Below, in pieces: positions 53,367 through 64,000 of a stretch of DNA of 64,000 nucleotides. Every line of letters starts with the position of its first letter. Position 1 is the stretch's first letter. Source of the stretch: Marvania coccoides. Taxonomy: Eukaryota; Chlorophyta; Trebouxiophyceae; Chlorellales; Chlorellaceae. The stretch spans positions 992,001-1,056,000 of the forward strand of contig OY978105.1 in NCBI GenBank assembly GCA_963854735.1. The letters run 5' to 3'. The position numbers were made by a program, and so were the translations under genes. The notes under the pieces were generated by a model. It did not search any database and had not been told where the DNA came from. It saw only the letters and a list, made by a program, of their open reading frames with translations.

Positions 53367-54603
53367 TGCATATTTGGGGGATGTTATTCCTGTTTTAGAC
53401 AGAAGGAGCTCTGTATGACAAAATTCTACTCTGTTTTCTTTCTTGCAAGATGCTGCTGGGGTCCAGTCAGACCCAGGTTCCGTCCCTTCACTCTTTATTT
53501 GAACCATTTCTAATACATATTAAACAAAAAACATATATTTTCTTAAATAACAAATTTCCCGTTTTTGCGTGGGGGGTGAGGGAACCCTCCTCACTCACTC
53601 CCCACCCTTTGCCTTATTTCTTTCCGTTTCCTTCAATATTTTTCCTTCAATCTTTGTTAAGCTTGTCTTTTTGAACTCCCTTCTTTTCCTTTCCGCCTTC
53701 AATTCATCAAAGTTGGCTTATGCAAAATCAAAGTTATTTCTCCGCCTTTCTTTTCCATTTTTCTTTTTTCTCTTCTCGTTTTCTTTCCCAAATCTCGCTT
53801 GCTATTGTGTCGGTCTTCCGGGGAATATTTTTGTGACAATAAATATCATTTTCCTCACCAGCAATTTTTCTTCTCTCTTCCATTTCTTCCTAATAGATAA
53901 TGTTAATGCAGCCAATAAATAAACATGTTGTTTCATTTCCATGCATGCTGCTGGGCGCGGTTTTCTTTTCCATTTGAATATTATTCTGTTTTTCTTTTTG
54001 GCATGCGTGCCTGCCGTTTTGATATTTTGAACTTTGAGAATTGCACACCGCAATAATTGTGAATTGGGAGTTGTATCAATGCGCTGTGTCGGTGTAAAAA
54101 ACTCTAGAAAGTGTGCAAGGGAGAGGGAGGAAGGAAAAAAAAACAGCGCTGGCAAATGCAAGCAGTGTCGGCGTCTACCCCGCGTCTTAGGAAATGGGGG
54201 CATGAGCAGCTGAAAATTCCCAGCCAAGCATTAGTGACCGCCAACTGGTGTGAGATGCCACAGGCGGGGCGTTCTCTGTACAGACGTACAAATGGACGAG
54301 ATTGCCCTTCCTTTTTCTCTGTTCGAGGAGAGAACGACACGCGCCAGATTGTTATAAGACCGCAAATGTTTTGCTATTATATGTTAATCGTCATGAACCA
54401 TGTCGAATTCGGAGAAGACCGGATTTGGCTGACGAAGTTGAATATTGAAATTAACCGATCCCTCCATATTTAATATGTATGAGTGATGCGTACAGCATTA
54501 AATAAATTGGCTTAATTATTTTCACTCTGATACGCATCATTGGCATTAAAGCCAGGAACTGGGCTGAACAAATCAACTTAAACTATTGTTTTCGAATTTT
54601 AGT
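53367..54603. other. Intergenic region, 1.2 kb
   Basis: The first half is strongly T/pyrimidine-rich and likely the bZIP 3' UTR and beyond. The second half (about 54110-54470) contains a 120-codon open frame without any recognisable protein character. No RNA gene or repeat recognised. Confidence 0.4.
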
Positions 54604-57600
54604 ATGGGCAGCCTTCTTCAAGGTGCGAACGCCGTAAATCACACTGTGGAAGGTTCAATTACCGGCACACCGGCGCTGCAGCAAGCCATTGACGCCCTTG
54701 AGCCTGCTTTCGGATCGCTCCCTCCGCCCGCGCCTCCCCCCGGCCCCCCCGCTGGCCCCCTCCTCCCAGACGCCCTCCCAAAGTATCAGGCCCAGCTATG
54801 CGACTCATTTTTGCGGTCCCCTGGCAATGAGGTGCTCTTCCTGCCCACCGGGCTCGGCGAATGTGCCGTCGTGGACGCTGTCTCGCGTGGCATGCTCGAC
54901 CGTTACCCCAAAAAGCACGTCCTGGTGTGCCTAGTGCGGCCGGCGCAGGTGCTGTCGCACGCGGAGCGCTTGCGGGCCGCTCTGGGGGTGCCGGTGGGCG
55001 CATTCTGCGGCGGCGATTTCCTCTACGACTTCCCCAAAGAGTTCGCGGCCAACCGGGTGCTGGTGTTCACGGCGGGGCTGCTGATGCGGCTGGCAAAGCT
55101 GGGGACGTACAATCTGAACACCGCGTCGCTGCTGGTGCTGCACGACGCGTTCTCGGCGGTGCGCAACCACCCCATGAATACGCTAGTGCGGGAGTACTAC
55201 TGGAAGGGCCCAGGCGCGGCGGCAGGCAAGAACAGGCCAAAGGTGGGAGAAAGGCGAAAAAACTTCTCACCGCCATTATTTTATTAGTGCGGCATTTCCC
55301 CCAAAATTTATTTGTCATTGATGCATAGATTATACGCTTCATATGCAGTTGAACGCACATTCTATCATACCCATAGGCTGATGTTGGTTTTTTTCCCGTT
55401 CCTTTTGCCAGATTCTGGGCGTGGTGATCCCGCAGCTGCAGCAGCTGCAGCGCCCCTTTGACAAGCTGCGGCAGCTGGTGCGCAAATTGTGCCACAGCGC
55501 GCAGGCAGGGGTGCTCGTGCCCACCGGTCCCGCCCTGGAAGCGCTGTCTGTCAGGGTGCACAGCGCCCACGTGGCCGTCCACGCCTATGAGCCACCGCAG
55601 TCCGAGCGGGAGCTCGCAGAGGCCCTCCAGGCGCACTCCCTGCTGGTCTGGGACACCCTGCACACGTTTGGACAGAACCATTTTGGGCGGTTGATTCATT
55701 TTCCGCCCTCCACCTCCCCTCAAGCTTCGCCGCAAGGCCCGACGGCGGCGGCAGCAGCAGGAGGGGCCAAGGCCACGCCACAAACGCACACCGCGCGGCT
55801 GGTGGCCTCACTGATGGCGGCTCATGGCTCCCCAGCGCCGTCTTCAGGGCACGGTTCCCCCGCGTCGGCCGTTGCCTCCCCGCCGCCGCCAGGGCAGCAC
55901 CACGAGCTGCCGTTGCCACCGACGCCGCCGCCCTCCACGGCGACGGTGAGTGGCGCGCCAGCAAACGCTGCGGCGTATGCGTTCGACCCCGTGCACCACG
56001 ACTGGCTGCAGATCGAGCTGATGGTGAAACACTCAGTGGCGTGTTCTGAGGCGCTGCCGGAGGGCGGAGCGCACCCCAGGAGTGCCTCTGCCATCGCAGT
56101 GATGCAGCACGTCCACCGCTGCTCCCGCGCAATGGCGCTGGGGATGGAGCTGGGCATGGGGGCCTGCCTGGCGGCTCTGCTGCCGGCGTTGAAAGAGCTG
56201 CAGCAGTTTTTGGACGACGCAGCAGCTGCTGCTGCTGCTACTGCTTGTGTTGTTGCGGAGAAGAAGGAAGGGGAGGGTGGTGGAGAAGGAAGGGAGGTGG
56301 CCTCCTTGGAGGGCAGCAGGAGCGGGAGCAATCCGGTGGACGAGCAGCTGGCGGCGAAGCTGCGGGAGGCGCTGCCGTCGTCGCCGCTGTTGCGGTGGGT
56401 GGCGGCGGAGGGGGCAAGGGCGGCCACGGAGGCGGCGGCCGCGGAGGCGTCTGGCAGTCGCATGCAGTCGCTGCTGGCGGTGCTGCGAGAGGCCAGGGAG
56501 CACGCGGCAACGCGAGAAGACTGCCAGAACCGCCCCTGCAGCGTGGCGGTGGTGGTGGGGAGTGAAGAGGCGGCGATGGCGGTGGCGGCAGCGGCGACCT
56601 CGGCGCCAGATCTTCAGGCCACCGCCACGCGGTGGCAGACGGAAGCCGCCGCTGCAAAAGCATCTGCTGAGGTGCAAGAAAAGGAGGCTGGAGCGGATGC
56701 TTCTGGCACCGCAGCTGAAGGGGAGGAAGGCAACAATGATGCCGCCCATGCCTCACCGTCTTCTCCTCCTTCCCCCCAGCTCTCCATCACCGTGCTCACC
56801 GCCGCGGAGGCCGCTTCCGCAGGGGGCCGGCTGTTGATGGGCAGCTCCGACGAGGCAGTGTGGTTCAGCGCCGCCGATGTTTTGCACGCCGCAGGGTTCG
56901 ATCTGGAGTCCCCTGCGCTGCGTGCGCTGTACGGAGTGTGCGGGGTGGGGTCGGGTCTGGATTCCATCCCTGGGCCGGAGTGTCACGTGCTGGCGACGCA
57001 GGCGCAGGCGGCGGCGTGGATGGAAGTGTGCCGAGCGGACCAGCTGCTGCTGGCGGCCATGCAGCTGGTGCAAGCGGGCGACGCGGCGTTCGAGAACTAC
57101 CTCTGCCTGCTTCCCAACGGCGGGAGTACTGCCGCTGCCGCTGCTGCTGCTAGCAACGACGGTGATGACGAGGGGAGCGGTGGTGTAGCGGGGGCTAATA
57201 ACCTAGGGATCACCGGGCCGCCCCCCGCCACAGCGTTGCACGCGCTGTGTCTGGGGCTGTGCGGCCACCCCCCGACGTTTGTGCTGTCAGCTTTGCTGGG
57301 CGGGCGGCGTTCAGCAATGGAGAGGGAGGCCGTGACGTACCAGGCGGTGGTATCGCTGCCTGAAGCCATGCTGGACGCCGCTGGAGACGCCGCGCTGCTG
57401 GTCGGACCCTTTAGCTCCAAAGAGGTGCGTTTTCTATCCCATTTAGTGAACAACTTGAGGGGGGAAAGCACTTTTTGTGGCCGGATGTCACCTTTCAGTT
57501 GTCCTTTCTTATTCAGGCGATGCTTTCTTTCAAGGGCCAAGAGGAGAGCTCCGAGGCGGAGGCGCGCGACTCCGCAGCCGAGGCCGCCCTTACCGCCATG

Positions 57601-59515
57601 GTGGACAGCGGCCTAGCAGCTGCCTACTGGCAGACCCGTTCCCTCATGGCACGCAGCGCAGCAGCCGCAGGTGTGGCCGCAGGAGGCGGCGCCCTGCGGC
57701 ACCTGTCATTTGGTAGGATGCTCCCGGGAGGGGGAGTCCCTCTTTCGCCGTTTTCTAGCACCCTTGGCCAAAAATCTGGTGGAGGGGGAGGGGGGCAGCG
57801 TGGCATGGGGGAGGAGGGACCGCGCGATCGCGGGTGGGGCGGCGTTGCGGTGCCCAACGACCGCCTTATCTGCCAGACCTGCGGCATTATTACGACCTCC
57901 GAGGCCCATTTGAGAGAGCACCTGCTGGGGCGTCGGCACTTGAAGAACATGGAGCGGATCATGCAGCAGCAGGGCGGCGCCCGGCGGACCTTCTCCCTCA
58001 ACAGCAGCGGCAGCACCGCCGCTGGCGCTGCTGCGGAGGACGAGGAGGGCGGCCCTGCCTCCCCCTACACGTCACCGACCAGACTAGCGCCCGCTGGCTC
58101 AGCTGGCTCGCTCCTGCGGGCTGGCTCCCTGGCCGCAGGGTTGCCGCCTCTGGCCACCATGTCCACCATCGATCGCCTGCCTTCCACCCTTTCTGACACC
58201 TTTTTAAGGCGGTCATCGTCCCTTCATCGCTACCCGAGCGGAAATGTGTACGAGGGCTTCCCCTGCGTGCGGGTGGGCGATGTGGTGCTCCCCAGCTCCA
58301 TGGACCTGCGCGCGTTCCTGGACGAGATGCAGCAGGCGGGAGAGCTCGATGTTCCGCAGGCGGAGCCGCTGCCGCCAATTGGTGAAGAAGGCGGGGGCGT
58401 GGGAGGAGGAGGCGGATGGGAAGGAGGAGGCTCCAGAGCAGGGTCTGCGATGGGTGGCACCACCCCCAGGGGAGGGCCTTCGCCGAGAGAGGGCGGAGGG
58501 TGGGGCGGGGGCGGCAGAGAAGAACGGGCGGGTCAAGGCAGTACCGCATCGACTCCTCGTGAAGAAAGAACGACACCCAGGGGACCTGGAGGGCGGCCGC
58601 CGCCTGCGCCGAGGCCTCTGCCGCGGCAAGCGGTGGGAGGGACGAGTTACGGGCCTCAATTCCACGGAGTGCAGTTGCCGCCGCCAATGCCGCCAATTAT
58701 GCAGCAACAACAGCAGCAGCAGCAGCGTGGTGGTGGTGGTGGTGGCCAGGGACAGCAGCAGTATGGGCAGCAGCATCACCAAGGTCCAACGCCGCCGCAC
58801 CAGCAGCAACACCAGCAGCAGCAGCGATGGAACCAGCAGAGCCCGCGCCGGCAGGAGCAGCAGCAGCAGCGCCAGCCCTCTCGGTTGTCGCACGCCGACC
58901 ACCACCAGCAGTACCACCCGCAGCAGCAGTTGCAGGGTGGGGGAGGCGGCGGGAGGGTGCAGCCCCCTCGCCCACCTGGCGGCGGCATCTTGCCGTACCA
59001 TCAAATGATGGCAGGGCCAGCAATGGGGAGCCCTGCTGGCGTGGTGGGTCCTGCTGCGCAGTACGCGGGACACCCTGCTGGCATGGTGCAATACATGCCA
59101 GTGCAGTACCACCCCCAAACACACGTCATGCAGGCAAGTTTCAACTCTCCCTCCCGCTTCATTTCTTTGTCGCGATATCGCCCCCTGGGTTTCCCCATAA
59201 TTAGTTCACCTTTTTCAACGCTGATTTATCTTCTTCTCTCGATCTAACGACTGCGTAAAATATTTCTAATTGCAGGTGCAAGTGCAGCACCACCCCTACC
59301 AGTTGGCTCGCATGGGTAGCGGTGGGCTCTACCCGGGAACGCACCCCGCTCAAGCCGTCGCCCCGCCTGGCGTCATCCCCCACCAGGCAGGTTACGCCAC
59401 GCACCCAATGATGTCGCCCAGAGACATGTCGGCTACGCAGGCCCAACAGACAGCCTACTTCTGGCCAGGCCCGCCAGCGCCGGCCTGGCGGCAGCAGCAG
59501 CAGCACGACGGCTGA
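54604..59515 (+). CDS. Dicer-related pseudo-helicase with dsRNA-type zinc finger
   Basis: Four exons (54604-55242, 55412-57424, 57517-59133, 59276-59515) give 1502 residues. Residues about 55-220 align with the Dicer/RIG-I helicase lobe 1: PKYQAQLCDSFLRS, EVLFLPTGLGECAVVDAV, VCLVRPAQVLSHAERLRAAL, VGAFCGGDF, VLVFTAGLLMRL, LLVLHDAFSAVRNHPMNTLV, RPKILGVVIP. The Walker A GxGKT is GLGECA (K lost), DECH is HDAF, and the TAS motif is absent. Lobe 2 traces follow (SRMQSLLAVLREAREHA; FDLESPALRALYGVCGVGSG where QxxGRAR is expected). Next is a Dicer-dimerisation-like stretch (TYQAVVSLPEAMLD, then SSKE, SEAEARDSAAEAALTAM). Then comes a C-x2-C-x12-H-x5-H finger (1003-1025; HLLGRRH), and a Gln/Gly/Pro-rich tail. 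No PAZ or RNase III. Intron 3 uses a GC donor. Activity is presumably non-enzymatic RNA binding or scaffolding; this is inference. Confidence 0.7.
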
Positions 59516-60111
59516 ATGCAGTTGAATGTTGACGAAAGAAACTAATTATAGCTTGAATTATGAATTTGCTTTCGAGGCTAGGAATCAGCAACCGGCCTGC
59601 CTTGTTCAAAATTAGGACACCGACGCTTTCTTCTTTTTGTACACAACACGCTTGCGAATTTTTTCCCTCTCTTTTCTTATTTTGCCTTTACATTTTCCCC
59701 TTACGTCTTGAATTTTTTTTTCATTCTGCGAGGGCTCATTTTTTTATTTTTTTTTATGCTCTGTGTGTTGCCGTTGCAAAGCATGCTCTGCTCTGAACCC
59801 TTTCTTTTTGTTTTTACCGTGACTTGATTCGTAGTGAATTTGACTGCCCTTGAATATCACCTACACCGTACTCAGTCGTAACTGTTGTAGAACTGCGTTC
59901 TTCTTATTTTGTAAGGCCAAGTTGCCGTGCTCCCTTGCGCCGCCCAACGTCGCATCTTTCCACTGTCGGGCCTTGAAAATTTACGCGAGCAGCCACACCG
60001 CTGATATCCTCTGTGGAGCACCAGACCAGCAGGACATCGCTATCACACTTTTATCCAAACCTTGAGCTGCTCCTCTAATACCAAAAAAATAAAAAATATT
60101 TACTTTGTTTT
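59516..60111. other. Convergent 3' spacer
   Basis: T-rich after the pseudo-helicase stop, presumably its 3' UTR, then the 3' flank of the dioxygenase gene. Nothing recognised. Confidence 0.4.
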
Positions 60112-61456
60112 TCAGACTTTTGCCGCCCCCGACTCCATCTTCTGCCGGTAGTCGTCGTGCGTGGCCGCATACTTGGCCAGCAGGTGCCCCCCTGCCGTTG
60201 TCTTTGGGTAGCGCTCCCTCATCGCCGCCTCACTCCCCGGCGCCACGCAGCCAGGCAGCGGCTCCACTTCCGCGGTGAAAGAGGGATCAAGAAAGAAAGC
60301 GCAGGAGTATCGGTCCTTTCCCAGGGGGTTGATGACGCGATGCACTGTAGAGGCAAATCGGCCGGCAGTCCACCGCTCCAGCATGTCACCTACGTTGCAG
60401 ATGAAACAGCCGGGGGTGGGCGGGATGTCGATCCACTCCTGACCCTCATGCAAAATCTGAAGGCCTGTAGTACAGAGAAGAAGAGTTCTTCTTATTACTT
60501 TATGTTTTTTATGTTGAGGGGCAGGTGCTTTTGGGTTGAGGTGTAGGTTGATAAGGACTCCTTACTTCGGAAGTCAAGGCGGTAAAAGAGATTGATTGTA
60601 AGAGGGGATATATAACAATGCAATAATATAATAGTTAACAAGCTATATGTACCTGGCGTGCCGTCGGTCCAGAGCAGCGTGAGGCAGCCGTAGTCTGAGT
60701 GGGCGCCAGCAGCAAAGGCGCCTCCCGCCTCGTTGGAGCGTTCCGCGGCATAGTGCAGGGGCCGCAGGAACAGCATTGGCTGCTGGAAATACTGCAGAAA
60801 GTGGTCGGCAGGCAGACCCAGGGCGCGCGCCAAAACGCTCAACAGCGAGAACCCCAGAGCGGTCATCTAGTTCAACGAGTTGGGCAATTTGAAGAAATGG
60901 TGCGGGTCAGCAACGAACGGGAGGGTTGTGGGTTGATTAAAAAAACAATTACCTGCTTCATGTAGGCTTCTACAGCTCCGCGGTAGCCAGGCAAGGACAG
61001 CTCCGCCTCATCCGGCCACTGGTTGGGGCCGTGCAGCGGCAATTTTCCTTCTTCGGAAGCTGGATCCACCTCCCGGCCAAAGTATCTTCAAAGAAAAAAA
61101 AAACATGTTGCCTAATAACGTGAAAAATGGGGTAGGAGAAAATATCAGGGTGGCTTCAAATTTATTTTTTCTTACAGCCCCTCCTTGGCGTCGCCCTTGA
61201 CGCTTCGTTTTGGATCCAGGGTCTCCTCTCCCATGCGAGTGTAGCCCCGGTTGTTGTCGTCTGCCTTGATGGACAGTTTCTTGGCCAAAGGGAGGGCGAA
61301 GAAGCTGAGCTGAGCGTTTGCATGAGCTGCGAGAACTTCGTCAGAGATGCCGTGGTTTTTTACTAAGAAGAACCCGTGGTCTTCGCAGGCGCGGCGACAT
61401 GCCTCCGCAACCTCCTCCGGGCTTTGCGAGAGGTCTAAGACCGGGAATTCAGCCAT
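60112..61456 (-). CDS. 2-oxoglutarate/Fe(II)-dependent dioxygenase
   Basis: Four exons (61456-61176, 61085-60953, 60866-60653, 60464-60112) give 326 residues. The N-terminal DIOX_N region is clear: PVLDLSQSPEEVAEACRRAC, EDHGFFLVKNHGI, then SIKADDNNRGYTRMGEETLD. The catalytic double-stranded beta-helix has the Fe ligands HSD in GAHSDYGCLTLLW and the distal His in STVHRVI; the 2-oxoglutarate-binding Arg is in DRYSCAFF. GLQILHEGQEWIDIPPTPG and ICNVGDMLERWTAGRF are canonical. No targeting peptide, so probably cytosolic. The isopenicillin-N-synthase-like family includes gibberellin oxidases and many specialised-metabolism enzymes; the substrate is unknown. It starts 285 bases from a divergent BAHD acyltransferase gene, suggesting co-expression. 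Confidence 0.92.
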
Positions 61457-61741
61457 CTGATAAAATTTAAAAAACAATTGCGACGGCGACGTGGCGGTGT
61501 ACAGCTGCCCCAAATGGGTGTCGGAAATTTAATAAATTTGCCGCTGCAGCGTGCACTAGCGAAGAAAAGCCCTTGCGACCATGAGGGCGCCAATTATAGT
61601 CTGCTCTTTGACTCGCATTTTCGCTGATTCTTGGATCGTAGACCTTCCATCGCGACAAAAACAAACCATTAATAAACATATAGCACTCATTCCTGCGCCC
61701 GCTAGACCTGGATTTTCAATTATAGGGGCGGTTTATTTTAA
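61457..61741. promoter_or_regulatory. Shared promoter between dioxygenase and BAHD genes
   Basis: The 285-base gap between the two divergent ATGs is the only space for both promoters, so a bidirectional promoter is likely. No TATA box or named element stands out. This is inferred from gene layout. Confidence 0.4.
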
Positions 61742-63681
61742 ATGTCCACTAATAACATGAAACCACCGAGGCTGGTGCACCAGACCCTGATAAAATCGCC
61801 GTGGAAATCCGAACCCACGCAGGGCCGCCAGACCGTGCTGGCCTCCGCCGACCAAACCTCCATCGCAATCGCAACCTGCCGCGCCACTTTTTGGGAGCAG
61901 CAGCTCGACGCCGTGGCACTGGAGAAAAGCCTGACCATCGTGTTGGAGGACCTGCCGTTTCTGGGCGGGCGCATCCACCCCGTGAAGCTGCCGCTGGGTT
62001 GGAAGCTGGGAGATATCGCGATCGACAACAACAACGCAGGCGCCGAGTTCACGATCCTCGATGCTGTGCCTGCTATGCTGGCTGACTGCGGGCCCAACAC
62101 CTGGCCGATGGCTGACGTCACCATTTCCAACCCCCGAGTCCCCTTCTACATTCCCTCCATGGACGTCGGGCAGAAGCTCCTCAGCGGAAAAGAGCCGCTG
62201 TGCAAGGTGGGGCTTGATATAATTCGATATATTGCAGAGTTTCACAATCCATACAAACATGCAACCAAGGCCCCGTAATAAAAAGCCTAAACTGCGGCGA
62301 TTTATGCTTCGGGCCGGTGGGACAGCTGATATGCTGTGCTATGCGAGGGGCTGGAGTTTAAAATTCAGCCATTCCATGCGCAACAGCAGGCTCTTGGATT
62401 CATTCTTGGGACCAAATCTTGCCTCTCTGTGCTGCCGATCTATGCATCTAAACTCTAAATATTTGTATTCGTATTTTGCAGGTGCAGCTGATGCGGCTGG
62501 CGGACGGCTGCGTGCTGGGCGTCACGCTCTCGCACTCAATCACCGACGGCATGCACTGGCCCGCGCTGATGACTCACATCGCGGCGCGGTACCGCCAAGT
62601 GACCACTGGAACGTCGGCAAAGGCGGAGGAGCTGATTGTGCTGGCCAACCGCAAAGAGGGGCTGTCGGTGGCACATCTGAAGGTCGCGCTGGGGGTTGCG
62701 AAGTGGGTTCCCAAGCCGTTTGAGGTGAAGCCGACCTTCGTTGATTACTTTAGGGCGATGGGGCTGCTGTGGGGCAACGCCTCGCTGAAAATTCAGCACA
62801 AGATCATCTTCCTCCCCAAGGATGCCATTTCCAACCTCAAGGCAGCAATTGCGAGTAAGCAGTGACGGAAATATCACCCTACAGCGAAATGGTTGCCAAC
62901 TGTATAATGCATTTTCTTTCTTACACCGCATTTAATTATTACAGAGGGGTGCGACGAGCCGGTGACCACTGGGGACGTCGTGCAGGCTCTGGCAGCTCTG
63001 GCGGTGCACGCAGCAGAGGGGCGCCCTCTTCTGCCGGTGAAGCCCAAAACCGCGGTGGTCTTGGTGCAGTTTCCTGGCCCCTCGCACTTCGGTAACTGCG
63101 TGCACCCCATGGCGGTGGGGCTGGACAGCGAGGACCCCCTGCCGGAAGAAATTGAAGGCCTGCTGCCTGTGCTGCGCGCTATGGCACGAAAAATCCGCAT
63201 TTCCGTCGCTGAGCTGCGCGCCAGCCCGGAAAAGGCGCTGCAGGCGCTGCACGAGTCGCATGTGGTGTGCGAGGCCCCCGTGGGCAAGGCGGTTTCTTTC
63301 CTTTCGGGGAAGCTCAATTTCATGACCTGCACCACAAATTTCATCGGCAGCCTGGAGAAGGACCGCAACCTGGACTTTGGGCTGGCAAACGGCGTCAAAC
63401 CTCTGGGCTTCCGGTCGATGACGTTCCCCCTCGCTAAAGGGATGGCGGTGGTCCGCCCTTCATTTCCTCCCTACGGCGAAGGCCTCTTCCTGCACCTCAA
63501 CCTGACGGCTGCCATGGTGAAGACCCTCAATGCGCACCCGCTGCTGTCCACGCTGATCCCAGATGCGCAGTTCGTGGGGGCGCAGATGCCGGCGGCATCT
63601 GCGGCGGCGGTGGAAGAAGCAGCGGCAGCAGTCTCTCCCACCGCCGTCGGGACTTCCTGCTTCTCCTGGAGCAGGCCGTAG
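61742..63681 (+). CDS. BAHD-family acyltransferase
   Basis: Three exons (61742-62206, 62482-62854, 62945-63681) give 524 residues. BAHD enzymes transfer acyl groups from acyl-CoA to alcohols or amines in the cytosol. The catalytic HxxxD is in TLSHSITDGMHWPAL, preceded by the usual MRLADGCVLG strand. The N-terminal half contains LEDLPFLGGRIHPVKLPLGW, matching the PxxAGR region. The second motif, normally DFGWG, appears as DFGLANGVKP with Trp lost, which is tolerated in divergent members. The C-terminal 40 residues are Ala/Ser-rich and non-conserved. Length is a little above the usual 430-460 because of the tail. Acceptor and donor are unknown. Divergent from the dioxygenase gene. Confidence 0.87.
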
Positions 63682-63818
63682 TAGAAACAAAAATGGATTG
63701 AATATTTCGTTGGTGTTGTTAATGGATCCCTGGTTTATGCTGAAGGCTATATTGTTGTTAAAACGAAGAATTTAAAATCAAATTTCAGAAAAGCAAAAAA
63801 AAAAAACACCGAGGCACC

Positions 63819-64000
63819 TCACAGCTCCTCCCACTCGTCTTCCTCCCCTCCTCCCTTGCTCCCCGTTGCCCGCCGCGCCGCCTGATCCTCCTCTGCCGCC
63901 TCCGCCGCCTCTTTCGCTGCCCGGTGCAGCTCCGTCAGCCCTGTCAAGTCCTCCAGGTAGTGCGGCTGGCTCACGGCCTCCAGCACAAAGTCCACCCCCT
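63819..64000 (-). CDS. 3' end of an unrecognised gene, cut by window edge
   Basis: A minus-strand frame enters from the right edge and ends at TGA 63821-63819, about 60 residues. It reads VDFVLEAVSQPHYLEDLTGL, then an Ala/Glu-rich helix (ELHRAAKEAAEAAEEDQAAR) and an acidic tail (GEEDEWEEL). GC content and codon use match neighbouring exons. No family can be named from this fragment. Its stop lies 138 bases beyond the convergent BAHD stop. Confidence 0.55.
   Translation of the reverse strand, partial: GVDFVLEAVSQPHYLEDLTGLTELHRAAKEAAEAAEEDQAARRATGSKGGGEEDEWEEL

Noticed and set aside
54111..54473. 120-codon plus-strand frame before the pseudo-helicase
   Set aside because: Composition is unlike neighbouring exons and nothing in it resembles a protein domain.
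58213..59124. 303-codon minus-strand frame opposite the pseudo-helicase tail
   Set aside because: Generated by the antisense of CAG and GGN repeats; it reads as Leu/Arg low complexity.
1..64000. CRISPR arrays, insertion sequences, operons or phage genes
   Set aside because: No spaced direct repeats, transposase or prokaryotic gene order seen; the window is intron-rich nuclear DNA.

Overview
The window is nuclear DNA of a photosynthetic eukaryote of the green lineage, most likely a green or streptophyte alga. It encodes a thylakoid STN7/Stt7-type kinase with a transit-like leader, plus plant-type chorismate mutase, PYRP2-like phosphatase, GINT1-like sphingolipid glycosyltransferase, retinoblastoma-related pocket protein, BAHD acyltransferase and SYP4 syntaxin. 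Exons are GC-rich. Introns are short (about 75-275 bases) and AT-rich, and intergenic DNA is AT-rich. I could not name the species. No rRNA, tRNA, transposon or CRISPR array was recognised. Exon joins were worked out by eye from splice signals, frame continuity and remembered family sequence, without transcripts.

Layout: 1-1.9 kb holds a gene running off the left edge and decayed coding fragments. 1.9-10.2 kb: SYP4-type syntaxin, secreted PQQ-type propeller protein, ankyrin pseudogene, STN7 kinase and Mpv17/PMP22 protein. 10.4-16.6 kb: GAF-PAS-kinase, soluble ABC ATPase (ABCI20/CAF16-like) and a small membrane/coiled-coil protein. 17.7-28.6 kb: PRP16 spliceosomal helicase, PYRP2-like riboflavin-pathway phosphatase, TPT-family transporter, isochorismatase-domain protein and a proline-rich orphan. 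29.2-37.4 kb: two convergent GT64 glycosyltransferases (one GINT1-like), DPH2 and a LYR-ApaG protein. 37.9-47.4 kb: BTB/MATH pseudogene, IMP3, chorismate mutase, an orphan and an N-terminally short RB-like protein. 47.8-63.7 kb: single-subunit organellar RNA polymerase, bZIP factor, a Dicer-related pseudo-helicase, and a divergent 2-oxoglutarate dioxygenase/BAHD pair. The last 180 bases hold the 3' end of another gene.

Themes: (1) Most genes are housekeeping or plastid-related and unrelated in pathway, but many lie head-to-head about 230-550 bases apart. (2) About 7 of roughly 58 deduced introns begin with GC rather than GT, including three of four in PRP16. (3) Three intronless repeat/adaptor-domain loci (ANK, LRR, BTB-MATH) are broken, mostly by nonsense codons.

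The most unusual locus is 54604-59515: a protein with the two-lobe helicase layout and dimerisation-like domain of Dicer, but with every recognisable ATPase motif replaced, no RNase III domains, and a dsRNA-type zinc finger instead.
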